Shown here piece by piece: positions 1 through 6,657 of a stretch of DNA of 11,435 nt. The stretch comes from NBML01 sp029939535. Lineage in GTDB: Bacteria; Desulfobacterota; Desulfobacteria; Desulfobacterales; Desulfobacteraceae. The first letter of the stretch is position 1. Each line of letters starts with the position of its first letter. Position numbers and translations under genes: made by a program. The notes beneath the pieces are model-generated. The model saw only the letters and a program-made list of their open reading frames with translations. It did not search any database and was not told the origin of the DNA. The stretch lies in NCBI GenBank assembly GCA_029939535.1, contig JAOZST010000119.1, positions 1 to 11,435 on the forward strand, read 5' to 3'.

Positions 1-1
1 A

Positions 2-553
2 CTGGATGCAGATATAGTTTCCCTGGCAGCTGCGGTTATCCCTTCGGCATCCACCAAGGAAATCGCCTCCCATTTCAAGGTAACCTTGAGCCCGGATGAA
101 TTCTTTAAAGAAGCCCATGTCAAACTCAAACCCGTGGAGTTTTCAGCAGATGGTGTTTATCTTTGCGGAACAGCTCATTATCCCAAGCATATACAGGAAA
201 CCATTAACCAGGCCTATGGTGCTGCCGGCCGGGCCCTGACAATTTTGTCACAGGAGACAGTGGTGGCTTCAGGTTCCGTGGCCAGGGTAAATGAGTACGA
301 TTGCGTTGCCTGCGGTGCCTGTATTACTGCATGTACCTATGATGCCATTGAGTTCCATGATACTCCCAAGGGCAGTAAGGCCATTGTTAATCCCATTTTG
401 TGCAAGGGAGATGGACTGTGTAATGCAAAATGTCCCACCAATGCCATTACATTGAAGCATTTTACCAATGATGCACTTTTGAGCCAGATTGATGCTGCAA
501 TAACAGATGAGCAGATAATTGAACAAATGGATGCAATCCTGGAAGAAGTCTGA
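2..553 (+). CDS. hdrA: HdrA-like FAD/Fe-S subunit, C-terminal part (5' end outside window)
   Basis: This is the last 183 residues of a protein whose frame is open from base 2, so the gene starts upstream; the TTG at 86 is internal. The residues around 150-230 (ADGVYLCGTAHYPKHIQET, then an Ala/Gly-rich helix) match the end of the FAD-binding domain of heterodisulfide reductase subunit A. A C-terminal bacterial-type ferredoxin domain follows. Its first cluster motif is complete (CxxCxxCxxxC, codons 302-334). In the second motif (from 401) the second Cys is replaced by Asp (codon 410-412). HdrA proteins carry the bifurcating FAD and pass electrons between ferredoxin, the HdrBC disulfide site and MvhD. 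The mvhD gene directly downstream fits this. The family is clear; the physiological partner is not visible. It could be one of several HdrA paralogues usual in sulfate reducers. Confidence 0.85.
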   Translation: MDADIVSLAAAVIPSASTKEIASHFKVTLSPDEFFKEAHVKLKPVEFSADGVYLCGTAHYPKHIQETINQAYGAAGRALTILSQETVVASGSVARVNEYDCVACGACITACTYDAIEFHDTPKGSKAIVNPILCKGDGLCNAKCPTNAITLKHFTNDALLSQIDAAITDEQIIEQMDAILEEV

Positions 554-588
554 AACGGAAGAAGTATGAAATGGAAAACGTCTGAAAT
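541..588. repeat. three tandem 16-bp imperfect repeats across the hdrA stop codon
   Basis: Copies lie at 541-556, 557-572 and 573-588. Copies 1 and 2 agree at 14 of 16 positions; copy 3 agrees with each of the others at 13 of 16. The first copy contains the hdrA TGA stop (551-553). The unit reads GGAAGAAGTCTGAAAC. Its function is unknown; it may simply be a small slippage duplication. Confidence 0.6.
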
Positions 589-683
589 GCCTGGAATCAA
601 TAAAATAATGGGAAAGATCAAAATTACGGTAATGAATAAAGCCGAAGCAATGAAAAGGGTTATGAACAAAGGAGGTTACAGGG

Positions 684-1451
684 ATGAGTACAGGTCTTGA
701 ATTTAAACCGAAATTACTGGGTTTTGTGTGTCATTGGTGAGCCTACGGAGCTGCTGACCTGGCTGGAGTTTCCAGACTGCAATATTCAAATGATATGAGG
801 TTGATCCGTGTTATGTGTTCCGGTAGAGTTGACCTGGATTTTATACTCAGAGCCTTTTCCAATGGGCAGGACGGCGTGTTTATCGGCGGCTGCAACTTGG
901 GTGAGTGTAATTATGTGACCCATGGGAATTACGATGCACTGGCCAATACATATATGTGCAAGAAAATATTGGAAATAATCGGTGTAAATCCCCAACGCCT
1001 GAGAACCGATTTTATGTCCGGCGCCGATGGCAACCTGCTGGCCGAATATACCGATGATTTCAGCCGTCAGATAAAAGAACTTGGACCCCTGGGTACCAGT
1101 GAAAACATGGATACAAAACTTGTAAAGTTAAAGTTTGAAGCGGCCAGAAAACTCGTCCCTTACCTGAGACTGGTGGAAAGGGAACAGCTCCGGGTGCCCA
1201 TTAAATCCAAACAAGCTTATACTGAGTTTTTTGAAAGCAGCCCGATCAACGATTTGTTTGATGAAATTTTTTCAGATAAACTGGCCGTCAGTCAGATTTT
1301 GTTACTTTTGGGGAAACACCCTCTTTCGACTGGCGATATTGCAGAGAAATTAGACTTGAATCCATCGGATGTATCCCGGCACATGATACGCTCATCCCGG
1401 CACGGTATGGTTCGGTATGATACAAGCAGCAATTGTTATGCACTGACTTAA
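684..1451 (+). CDS. mvhD: MvhD/FrhD-type hydrogenase Fe-S (delta) subunit, selenocysteine-containing, with C-terminal winged-helix domain
   Basis: The gene starts at ATG 684, eight bases after a GGAGG ribosome-binding site (671-675). It encodes 255 residues if the TGA at 738-740 (codon 19) is read as selenocysteine. The N-terminus then reads GFVCHWUAYGAADLAGVSR, which lines up with the conserved MvhD motif C-x-W-C-x-Y-x-G-A-D, with U in place of the second Cys. Further conserved Cys are C45 (RVMCSGRV), C70 and C75 (GCNLGEC). MvhD binds a [2Fe-2S] cluster and carries electrons from hydrogenase or formate dehydrogenase to HdrA. Homologues are usually about 140 residues. Here residues about 145-255 are extra and end in a winged-helix-like segment (LSTGDIAEKLDLNPSDVSRH, then a short beta wing). 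A start at the internal ATG 795 would remove the cluster motif, so it is rejected. Confidence 0.9.
741..780 (+). promoter_or_regulatory. candidate bacterial SECIS element for the mvhD UGA codon
   Basis: Immediately after the UGA at 738-740 the mRNA can form a hairpin with stem CTGGA (763-767) and TCCAG (771-775) around the loop GTT (768-770). The loop begins 27 bases after the UGA and its first base is G. Both fit the general bacterial SECIS pattern of a short G-containing loop about 16-37 bases downstream. The lower stem is weak (G761-C777 beyond a G/A mismatch), so the exact fold is uncertain. SelB with selenocysteyl-tRNA would bind here. Confidence 0.6.
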
Positions 1452-1503
1452 GAAGAGGCAGCGCCATTGGATTTAAGAAAAGGAAAAAATTAGGAAAGCG
1501 GCT

Positions 1504-1956
1504 ATGGATACGGATAAAATTGATCAGATTATTGACAAACATAACGGAGAAGCGAGCAATCTGCTTCAAATTATGCTGGATATTCAAAGTGAAAATAACT
1601 GGCTTCCCAGGGAAGTACTGGGAAGAATCAGTGAGCGCTTAGATGTACCGTTAACCCGGATACAGCATATTGCTACATTCTATAAAGCCTTCAGCCTGGT
1701 ACCCAAAGGACGTCATAAAGTTCATATCTGTGTGGGCACTGCCTGCCATGTCCGGGGAGCCACACGTATTCTTGACACGGTGGAGGAGGCCACGGGAATC
1801 AGACCGGGTGAAACAGACCTGGAACTGAAATACAGCCTTGAAACCGTTAACTGCCTGGGCTGTTGCGCACTTGGTCCTGTCATGGAAGTTGATGGTAAGG
1901 TTCATGGAAAAATGACACCGGTAAAGACATCAGAAGCCTTAAAAACTTATGAGTAG
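1504..1956 (+). CDS. nuoE: NuoE-like [2Fe-2S] thioredoxin-fold subunit (24 kDa type)
   Basis: This is a 150-residue protein of the complex I 24-kDa / HndA / HoxE family. The four ligands of its [2Fe-2S] cluster are C76 and C81 (CVGTAC) and C117 and C121 (CLGCC), in the standard C-x4-C and C-x3-C spacing, followed by the ALGP motif. An N-terminal helical region (residues about 1-65, with the IATFYKAF motif) is also typical. The ATG at 1504 is preceded by AGGAAAG (1492-1498). The stop is nine bases before the next gene, so NuoE and NuoF are very probably translated together. It would sit beside the flavin of the NuoF-like subunit in a soluble diaphorase unit. No membrane subunits of complex I are present, so this is not part of a respiratory Nuo operon as far as the window shows. 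Confidence 0.92.
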   Translation: MDTDKIDQIIDKHNGEASNLLQIMLDIQSENNWLPREVLGRISERLDVPLTRIQHIATFYKAFSLVPKGRHKVHICVGTACHVRGATRILDTVEEATGIRPGETDLELKYSLETVNCLGCCALGPVMEVDGKVHGKMTPVKTSEALKTYE

Positions 1957-1965
1957 GGGAAAACT

Positions 1966-3900
1966 ATGGCGCGGTTAAATACGCCTGAAGAACTATTAAA
2001 TTTCAGGCAGGAAATATTATCCAAAAGAGATCCGGACAATCCTTGTATTTCAATTTGTGCTGGTGCCGGTTGCGTGGCTTCCGGCGCAGATGAAGTGATA
2101 AAAGCGTTTCAAAAAGAGATAGAAGATCAGGGATTATCTGCAAAAGTGGATATCAAGGGGACAGGATGTCCCGGATTCTGTGAAAGAGGCCCTGTGGTGG
2201 TTATCTATCCCGAGGAAATTTGCTATCTTCAGGTTAAGGCCGAAGATGTCCCGGAGATTGTTGAGCAGACCATAAAAGAGAATAAGATCGTTGAACGCCT
2301 GCTTTTTGAAGACCCCGCTACAGGGGAAAAAGCAGTCAAGGAATCTGATATCTCATTTTATAAAGCCCAGCAGAGAACGGTTCTGTGTAATAATATAAAG
2401 ATTGATTCCAAAAGCATTGACGACTACCTGGCACTGGATGGGTATACGGCATTGGCCAAGGCACTTTCCCAGATGACGGATATAGAGGTTTTGGAAGAAG
2501 TCAAAAAGTCCAACCTGAGAGGAAGAGGCGGTGCCGGGTTTCCCGCAGGGATAAAATGGGAAGGATCACGAAATGCACCCGAGCCCATTAAATATGTGAT
2601 TGTTAATGCAGATGAGGGTGATCCAGGTGCATTTATGGACAGGGCACTTCTCGAAGGAAATCCCCACTCTATATTAGAAGGATTGATCCTGGGTGGTTAT
2701 GCCATTGGAGCCCAGGTCGGTTATTTTTATGTACGGCAGGAATACCCCCTGGCAGTAGAGAATATAAATCTGGCCATAAAACAGGCAGAAGCCTATGGTC
2801 TGCTGGGCAAAAATATCCTGGGCTCGGGCTTTGACTTTAAGGTCGTTGTGCACCAGGGAGCCGGCGCCTTTGTCTGTGGTGAATCCACAGCCCTGATGAC
2901 ATCCCTTGAAGGCAAGGCAGGAGAGCCAAGACCCAAGTATGTCCGATCCAATGTCAAAGGCCTCTGGAACAGGCCCAGTGTGTTGAATAATGTGGAAACC
3001 TGGGCCAATGTACCCCATATCATCAATAAGGGTGCAGATTGGTTTATAAAGCAGGGGACTGAATCCAGCAAAGGGACAAAGATTTTTTCCCTGGTGGGTA
3101 AGATCACCAACACAGGGTTAGTGGAAGTCCCCATGGGCATGACCCTGAACGATATCATTTATAAAATCGGGGGAGGGATTCCCAACGGAAAAAAATTCAA
3201 AGCTGTCCAGACCGGAGGGCCTTCCGGTGGATGTATTCCTGAGAGTTTACTGGACCTTCAAGTCGGTTTTGATGAACTCACAAAGGCCGGTTCCATGATG
3301 GGGTCCGGCGGGATGATTGTTTTGGATGAAGATACCTGTATGGTGGATGTTGCCAGGTACTTTATTAATTTCCTCACCGATGAATCATGTGGAAAATGTG
3401 TTCCCTGCCGGGAGGGATTACGGCAGATGCATAGGATTCTGACCAATATTACCCAGGGCAGGGGAAAAGAGGGTGATATCGAACTGCTGGAAGAACTGTC
3501 CGAGACAGCAGTTGAAGCATCTCTATGCGCACTGGGAAAAAGTGCCCCAAATCCGTTTTTAAGCACCTTGAAATACTTCCGGGATGAATATGAAGCCCAT
3601 ATTAAAGAAAAAAGATGCCCGGCATTGTCCTGTAAAGAGCTGATTTCTTTCTATATTGATCCTGACAAGTGCAGGGCCTGTGGCATGTGCTTTAAGAATT
3701 GTCCTGCCGAAGCCGTTGATGGCGAAAAGAAAAAAATCCATATCATTGACCAGGACAAATGCACCCGGTGCGGGACCTGTCTTGAAGTCTGTCCCACAAA
3801 ATTTGGTGCAGTGACAAAGATATCCGGCGAGCCAGTTCCGGAACCTGTTCCTGAAGAGAAAAGAATGATAACCAAAAAGAGCTCTTCAAAAGAAAGTTAA
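1966..3900 (+). CDS. nuoF: NuoF-like NAD(H)-binding flavoprotein with N-terminal [2Fe-2S] and C-terminal 2x[4Fe-4S] domains (HndC/HydB type)
   Basis: This 644-residue protein is the predicted NAD(H)/FMN site of the operon. Residues about 25-105 form a thioredoxin-like [2Fe-2S] domain (C31, C36, C68, C72). The NADH/FMN-binding core follows, with GRGGAGFPAGIKWE at 186-199 and NADEGDPGAFMDR at 214-226. After an SLBB-like segment comes the N3-type [4Fe-4S] cluster (C475, C478, C481, C521; SCGKCVPCREG). A C-terminal ferredoxin domain binds two more clusters (C569/572/575/579 and C599/602/605/609). The respiratory NuoF is about 430 residues and lacks both end domains. This longer form is typical of NAD-linked hydrogenases, formate dehydrogenases and bifurcating complexes. 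The tail after residue 620 is Pro/Glu- and Lys/Ser-rich and probably disordered. Confidence 0.93.
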   Translation: MARLNTPEELLNFRQEILSKRDPDNPCISICAGAGCVASGADEVIKAFQKEIEDQGLSAKVDIKGTGCPGFCERGPVVVIYPEEICYLQVKAEDVPEIVEQTIKENKIVERLLFEDPATGEKAVKESDISFYKAQQRTVLCNNIKIDSKSIDDYLALDGYTALAKALSQMTDIEVLEEVKKSNLRGRGGAGFPAGIKWEGSRNAPEPIKYVIVNADEGDPGAFMDRALLEGNPHSILEGLILGGYAIGAQVGYFYVRQEYPLAVENINLAIKQAEAYGLLGKNILGSGFDFKVVVHQGAGAFVCGESTALMTSLEGKAGEPRPKYVRSNVKGLWNRPSVLNNVETWANVPHIINKGADWFIKQGTESSKGTKIFSLVGKITNTGLVEVPMGMTLNDIIYKIGGGIPNGKKFKAVQTGGPSGGCIPESLLDLQVGFDELTKAGSMMGSGGMIVLDEDTCMVDVARYFINFLTDESCGKCVPCREGLRQMHRILTNITQGRGKEGDIELLEELSETAVEASLCALGKSAPNPFLSTLKYFRDEYEAHIKEKRCPALSCKELISFYIDPDKCRACGMCFKNCPAEAVDGEKKKIHIIDQDKCTRCGTCLEVCPTKFGAVTKISGEPVPEPVPEEKRMITKKSSSKES

Positions 3901-3930
3901 AAAGGAAAGCCCAAAAGGGAGCAAGTAAAA

Positions 3931-4542
3931 ATGAGTGAGATTCAATTAGAAATTGATGGAAAAAAAGTTACGGCAACCAAAGGCATGACCCTTCTTGAGG
4001 CAGCCCAAAGTGCGGGAATATTTATACCCACCCTGTGCCATCATGAGAAACTGGAACCCTTTGGAGGGTGCCGGCTTTGCATCGTAGAGGTGGAAGTTAA
4101 CGGATGGACAAAGCTCGTTGTTTCCTGTGTGTACCTGGTTGAGGAAAATATTATTGTCAAGACCCGGTCTGAGAAAATTGATAGAATCCGTAAAACCATT
4201 ATAGAACTTTTAATGGCCCATGCCCCTGACTCACCTAAGTTAAAGGAACTGGCCCTGGAGTATGGAGCAGCCAGCGACCGGTATGAAATGGATCCATCCT
4301 TCTGCATCCACTGCGGTCTGTGTGTCAGATATTGTGCTGAAGTTGCAAAGAAGAATGCCATCGGCTTTGTTGACAGAGGAATTAATAAAGAGATCAGTTT
4401 TATTCCGGAAATAGCGGCAAAAGAGTGTAATGACTGCAAGGAATGTTTCCCTCTCTGCCCCACATCCTATCTTCAGGCTGCCTTTGTTTTAGCTCAATCC
4501 CTGGCGTTTCCTGAATCAGTGCCTGGCGGCAAAGCCAAATAG
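3931..4542 (+). CDS. HoxU/NuoG-N-like ferredoxin subunit ([2Fe-2S] plus two [4Fe-4S])
   Basis: This 203-residue protein begins 30 bases after the NuoF-like gene, with a GGGAG ribosome-binding site at 3917-3921. Residues 1-80 form a plant-type [2Fe-2S] domain (C36, C47, C50, C66; TLCHHEKLEPFGGCRLC). Two [4Fe-4S] motifs follow: C125/C128/C131/C135 and C166/C169/C172/C176. The layout matches the N-terminal part of NuoG, HoxU and the N-terminal part of HydA/HndD [FeFe] hydrogenases, but no H-cluster domain or molybdopterin domain follows. The His/Cys-ligated cluster normally found between the two parts is absent: residues 94-110 read LMAHAPDSPKLKELALE with no Cys. It probably carries electrons between the NuoF-like flavin and another redox partner. 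Confidence 0.88.
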   Translation: MSEIQLEIDGKKVTATKGMTLLEAAQSAGIFIPTLCHHEKLEPFGGCRLCIVEVEVNGWTKLVVSCVYLVEENIIVKTRSEKIDRIRKTIIELLMAHAPDSPKLKELALEYGAASDRYEMDPSFCIHCGLCVRYCAEVAKKNAIGFVDRGINKEISFIPEIAAKECNDCKECFPLCPTSYLQAAFVLAQSLAFPESVPGGKAK

Positions 4543-4625
4543 GCAAACCTAAACTGGCAAAGATGTACCACCGTTAATAATGCTGCGATTGAATTTGGAT
4601 TGTAGATAAGGTCTAACCAACAGCC

Positions 4626-4641
4626 GTGCCCTGGCAGGCAC
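4626..4641 (+). other. small hairpin downstream of the HoxU-like gene
   Basis: GTGCC (4626-4630) and GGCAC (4637-4641) form a 5-bp stem around CTGGCA. There is no T-run after it, so a rho-independent terminator is not supported. The rest of the 4543-4767 spacer holds only the repeat at 4674-4723 and the fdhD ribosome-binding site. Confidence 0.35.
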
Positions 4642-4673
4642 AACAAAGCATGAAAGTTATGAGTATTGAGGCA

Positions 4674-4723
4674 TGAGTTATGAGAAAAAATTGCAATATT
4701 CCAATTTCACTACTCACTACTCA
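4674..4723. repeat. imperfect hairpin with TGAGT/ACTCA repeats upstream of fdhD
   Basis: TGAGTTATGAG (4674-4684) pairs with CTCACTACTCA (4713-4723) at 9 of 11 positions. AAATTG (4688-4693) pairs with CAATTT (4702-4707) inside it, with an 8-base loop. A second TGAG-rich stretch (4660-4675) could pair with the same right arm at about 12 of 16 positions. CACTACT is directly repeated in the right arm. It looks like a small mobile or degenerate palindromic repeat, not a terminator. Whether it recurs in the genome cannot be seen here. Confidence 0.5.
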
Positions 4724-4767
4724 AATTCCATTGCTTTTATATCAATATTATAAGGAGCCAGGAAGAG

Positions 4768-5771
4768 TTGAATGCAGGCAGAAACACTGAATTTTATCAA
4801 GCAATTTATTGTGAAAAAGGAGACTGCCAAGCCAGTTCCACTGACCAAACCAGCCCCTTAGACCAAAGCAGATCCCTGGAATTGATAGGAGAGGAACCCC
4901 TTTTAATTCATTTTGNNNNNNNNNNNNNNNNNNNNNNNNNNNNNNNNNNNNNNNNNNNNNNNNNNNNNNNNNNNNNNNNNNNNNNNNNNNNNNNNNNNNN
5001 NNNNNNNNNNNNNNNGACCAAAGCAGATCCCTGGAATTGATAGGAGAGGAACCCCTTTTAATTCATTTTGATGAAAAGCCCTATTCCGTTGTGATGAGAA
5101 CACCGGGAGAAGAGATTTTCCATGTTGCAGGCCTCTGTCTCGGGGAGGGAATTGTAGATTCCATGGAAGATTTTAAGACCATTGGATATGATCCTGAACT
5201 GGACCCCAATATTATCGATATCTGGCTGACACCTGAACGGGAAAAAAAAATTCAACATATTTTAAATAGAAAAACCTATGTCAGTCAGACCAGCTGCGGT
5301 ATCTGCGGTAAAAAAATGATAGAGGATCTGAATTCTGTATTAACCCCGGCGGAAAATGGTTTTAAAATTGACATTAACCAGATCTTTGAATGTGTTGCAA
5401 TGCTTTCCAAGACTCAAAACTACTATCCCAGAACCAGAGGATCCCATGCAGCATTGTTATTTGATCATTATTTGAAAATGATCTCTTTTGCCGAGGATGT
5501 GGGCCGCCACAATGCACTGGACAAGGCCATTGGAAAAGCACTCATGAAAGATAAGCTTTCATCGGCAAATCTTCTTGTCTTATCTTCTAGAATCAGTTAT
5601 GAACTGGTTCAAAAAGCTGCCAGAGCAAATGTGCCCATGATTATCAGCAAATCAAGGCCCACAGCACTGGCAGTAAAGATGGCAAAGGCACTTAACATGA
5701 CCCTTGTCTGTGCTTTTGAAGCATCAAAATTATTGATACTTTGCGGTAAAGACCGCATCATAAGAGAATAA
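4768..5771 (+). CDS. fdhD: FdhD, formate dehydrogenase accessory sulfurtransferase (interrupted by a false assembly gap)
   Basis: FdhD binds bis-MGD and passes sulfur from IscS to the molybdenum/tungsten cofactor of formate dehydrogenase. As written, the frame is broken by 100 Ns (4916-5015). The 55 bases before the gap (4861-4915) and after it (5016-5070) are identical. Joining them leaves one frame of 282 residues, close to the usual family length of about 260-280. In merged numbering, C125 and C128 (TSCGICGK) are the catalytic cysteine pair. Other family motifs are IGEEPLLIHF (40-49), LCLGEGIV (71-78), and the SFAEDVGRHNALDKAIG and SSRISYELVQKAA segments. The TTG start at 4768 lies ten bases after AAGGAG (4752-4757). 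An ATG at 4772 is in another frame, which closes at 4859. No formate dehydrogenase gene is in the window. Confidence 0.9.
4861..4915. repeat. 55-bp contig-end overlap, left copy
   Basis: This stretch is identical to 5016-5070 on the other side of the N block. Both encode the same FdhD residues, so one copy is almost certainly an assembly duplicate. The length is that of a common assembly k-mer, which would explain it. Confidence 0.9.
4916..5015. other. 100-N scaffold gap, probably artificial
   Basis: Exactly 100 Ns is the usual placeholder for a gap of unknown size. The identical 55-bp flanks and the intact FdhD frame after joining indicate that there is no missing sequence here. Confidence 0.9.
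5016..5070. repeat. 55-bp contig-end overlap, right copy
   Basis: Identical to 4861-4915. The TTG at 5037 within it is not a real gene start; it is the internal Leu39 codon of FdhD in the merged frame. Confidence 0.9.
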
Positions 5772-5815
5772 AAAAATGACTGAATAAAAAAATATTTATT
5801 AAAGAGGAGGATAAA

Positions 5816-6598
5816 TTGAAAATTCTCACAACCGTAAAAAAAGTAGTTGATGTGGAATTGAACATCCATTTGGAAAACGGTAATATTGTTGAAAAAGGGC
5901 TGCAGTATGTTATTAATGCCTGGGATGAAAATGCAGTGGAAGCCGCTGTTCAGTTAAAGGAAAATAACGGAGCCGAAACAACCCTGGTGAGCGTTGGCGG
6001 TGGTGACAACACGGATATGATTCGTAAGTGCTATGCCATGGGAATTGACAACGGAATTCTTATTGATGATCCAGCACTGGCAGGCGCTGGTTCAACTGTT
6101 TTTGCCAAAGTGCTGCAGAAGGTTTTTGAAAATGGTGAATATGATCTGGTGATCTCAGGGAAACAGGCCCAGGATACAGACAGCGGCCAGACCGGAATTA
6201 TGCTGGCCCAAGCCCTGTCCCTTCCCTGTGTCAGTAACGTGATTTCCATTGAAGTAATAGATGATCAGAATATTAAGGTTTCCCGGCTGGGGGATGCTGG
6301 AACGGAAATAATTGAAATTGAACTGCCTGCCGTGGTAACGGTTAGTGATAGTATTAATGAACCAAGGCTTCCTGCAATGCGGGGCATCATGATGGCCAAG
6401 AAAAAGAAAATCCAGGTCATGGATCTGGCTGCCCTGGGAACATCTGCTGAAGAGGTATGCGGCAGCACTCCCAACTCGGAAATTGTTGAATTCATGGCAT
6501 CCAAATCCCGCCAGGCAGGACAGAAATTCGAGGGTGATGCTGCTGAAATCACAGCCAAAGTAGTGGATCTTCTGGTCAATGAAGCAAAGGCTTTATAA
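5816..6598 (+). CDS. etfB: electron transfer flavoprotein beta subunit
   Basis: This 260-residue EtfB starts at TTG 5816 behind a strong GAGGAGG site, 44 bases after fdhD. It has the N-terminal Rossmann-like ETF fold (MKILTTVKKVVDVELNI, then an Asn-Ala-x-Asp-Glu-Asn-Ala helix), the nucleotide-binding loop GKQAQDTDSGQTG (115-127) and the ETF beta signature NEPRLPAMRGIMMAKKKKI (181-199). EtfB binds AMP in conventional ETFs and a second FAD in bifurcating ones. I cannot settle which applies from the sequence alone. With EtfA it would accept electrons from acyl-CoA dehydrogenases. The downstream membrane oxidoreductase gene favours a quinone-directed, non-bifurcating role. Confidence 0.95.
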   Translation: MKILTTVKKVVDVELNIHLENGNIVEKGLQYVINAWDENAVEAAVQLKENNGAETTLVSVGGGDNTDMIRKCYAMGIDNGILIDDPALAGAGSTVFAKVLQKVFENGEYDLVISGKQAQDTDSGQTGIMLAQALSLPCVSNVISIEVIDDQNIKVSRLGDAGTEIIEIELPAVVTVSDSINEPRLPAMRGIMMAKKKKIQVMDLAALGTSAEEVCGSTPNSEIVEFMASKSRQAGQKFEGDAAEITAKVVDLLVNEAKAL

Positions 6599-6657
6599 AA
6601 GACATCCTAGGCATACCCTAATTTTATATAAAGAGTTTATATAAGGAAAATAATATT

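Noticed and set aside
738..740. Premature stop making mvhD a pseudogene, with a real start at 795
   Set aside because: The ribosome-binding site, the conserved motif on both sides of the TGA, the position at a conserved Cys and the downstream hairpin all favour selenocysteine.
4626..4641. Terminator ending the hdrA-nuo operon
   Set aside because: The stem is only 5 bp and no T-run follows.
4772..4861. ATG at 4772 as the fdhD start
   Set aside because: Its frame closes at 4859-4861 before the conserved FdhD region; the 4768 frame is the one that continues.
4861..5070. A true 55-bp direct repeat or insertion inside fdhD
   Set aside because: Exactly 100 Ns between identical ends, with a normal-length continuous frame after merging, points to an assembly overlap.
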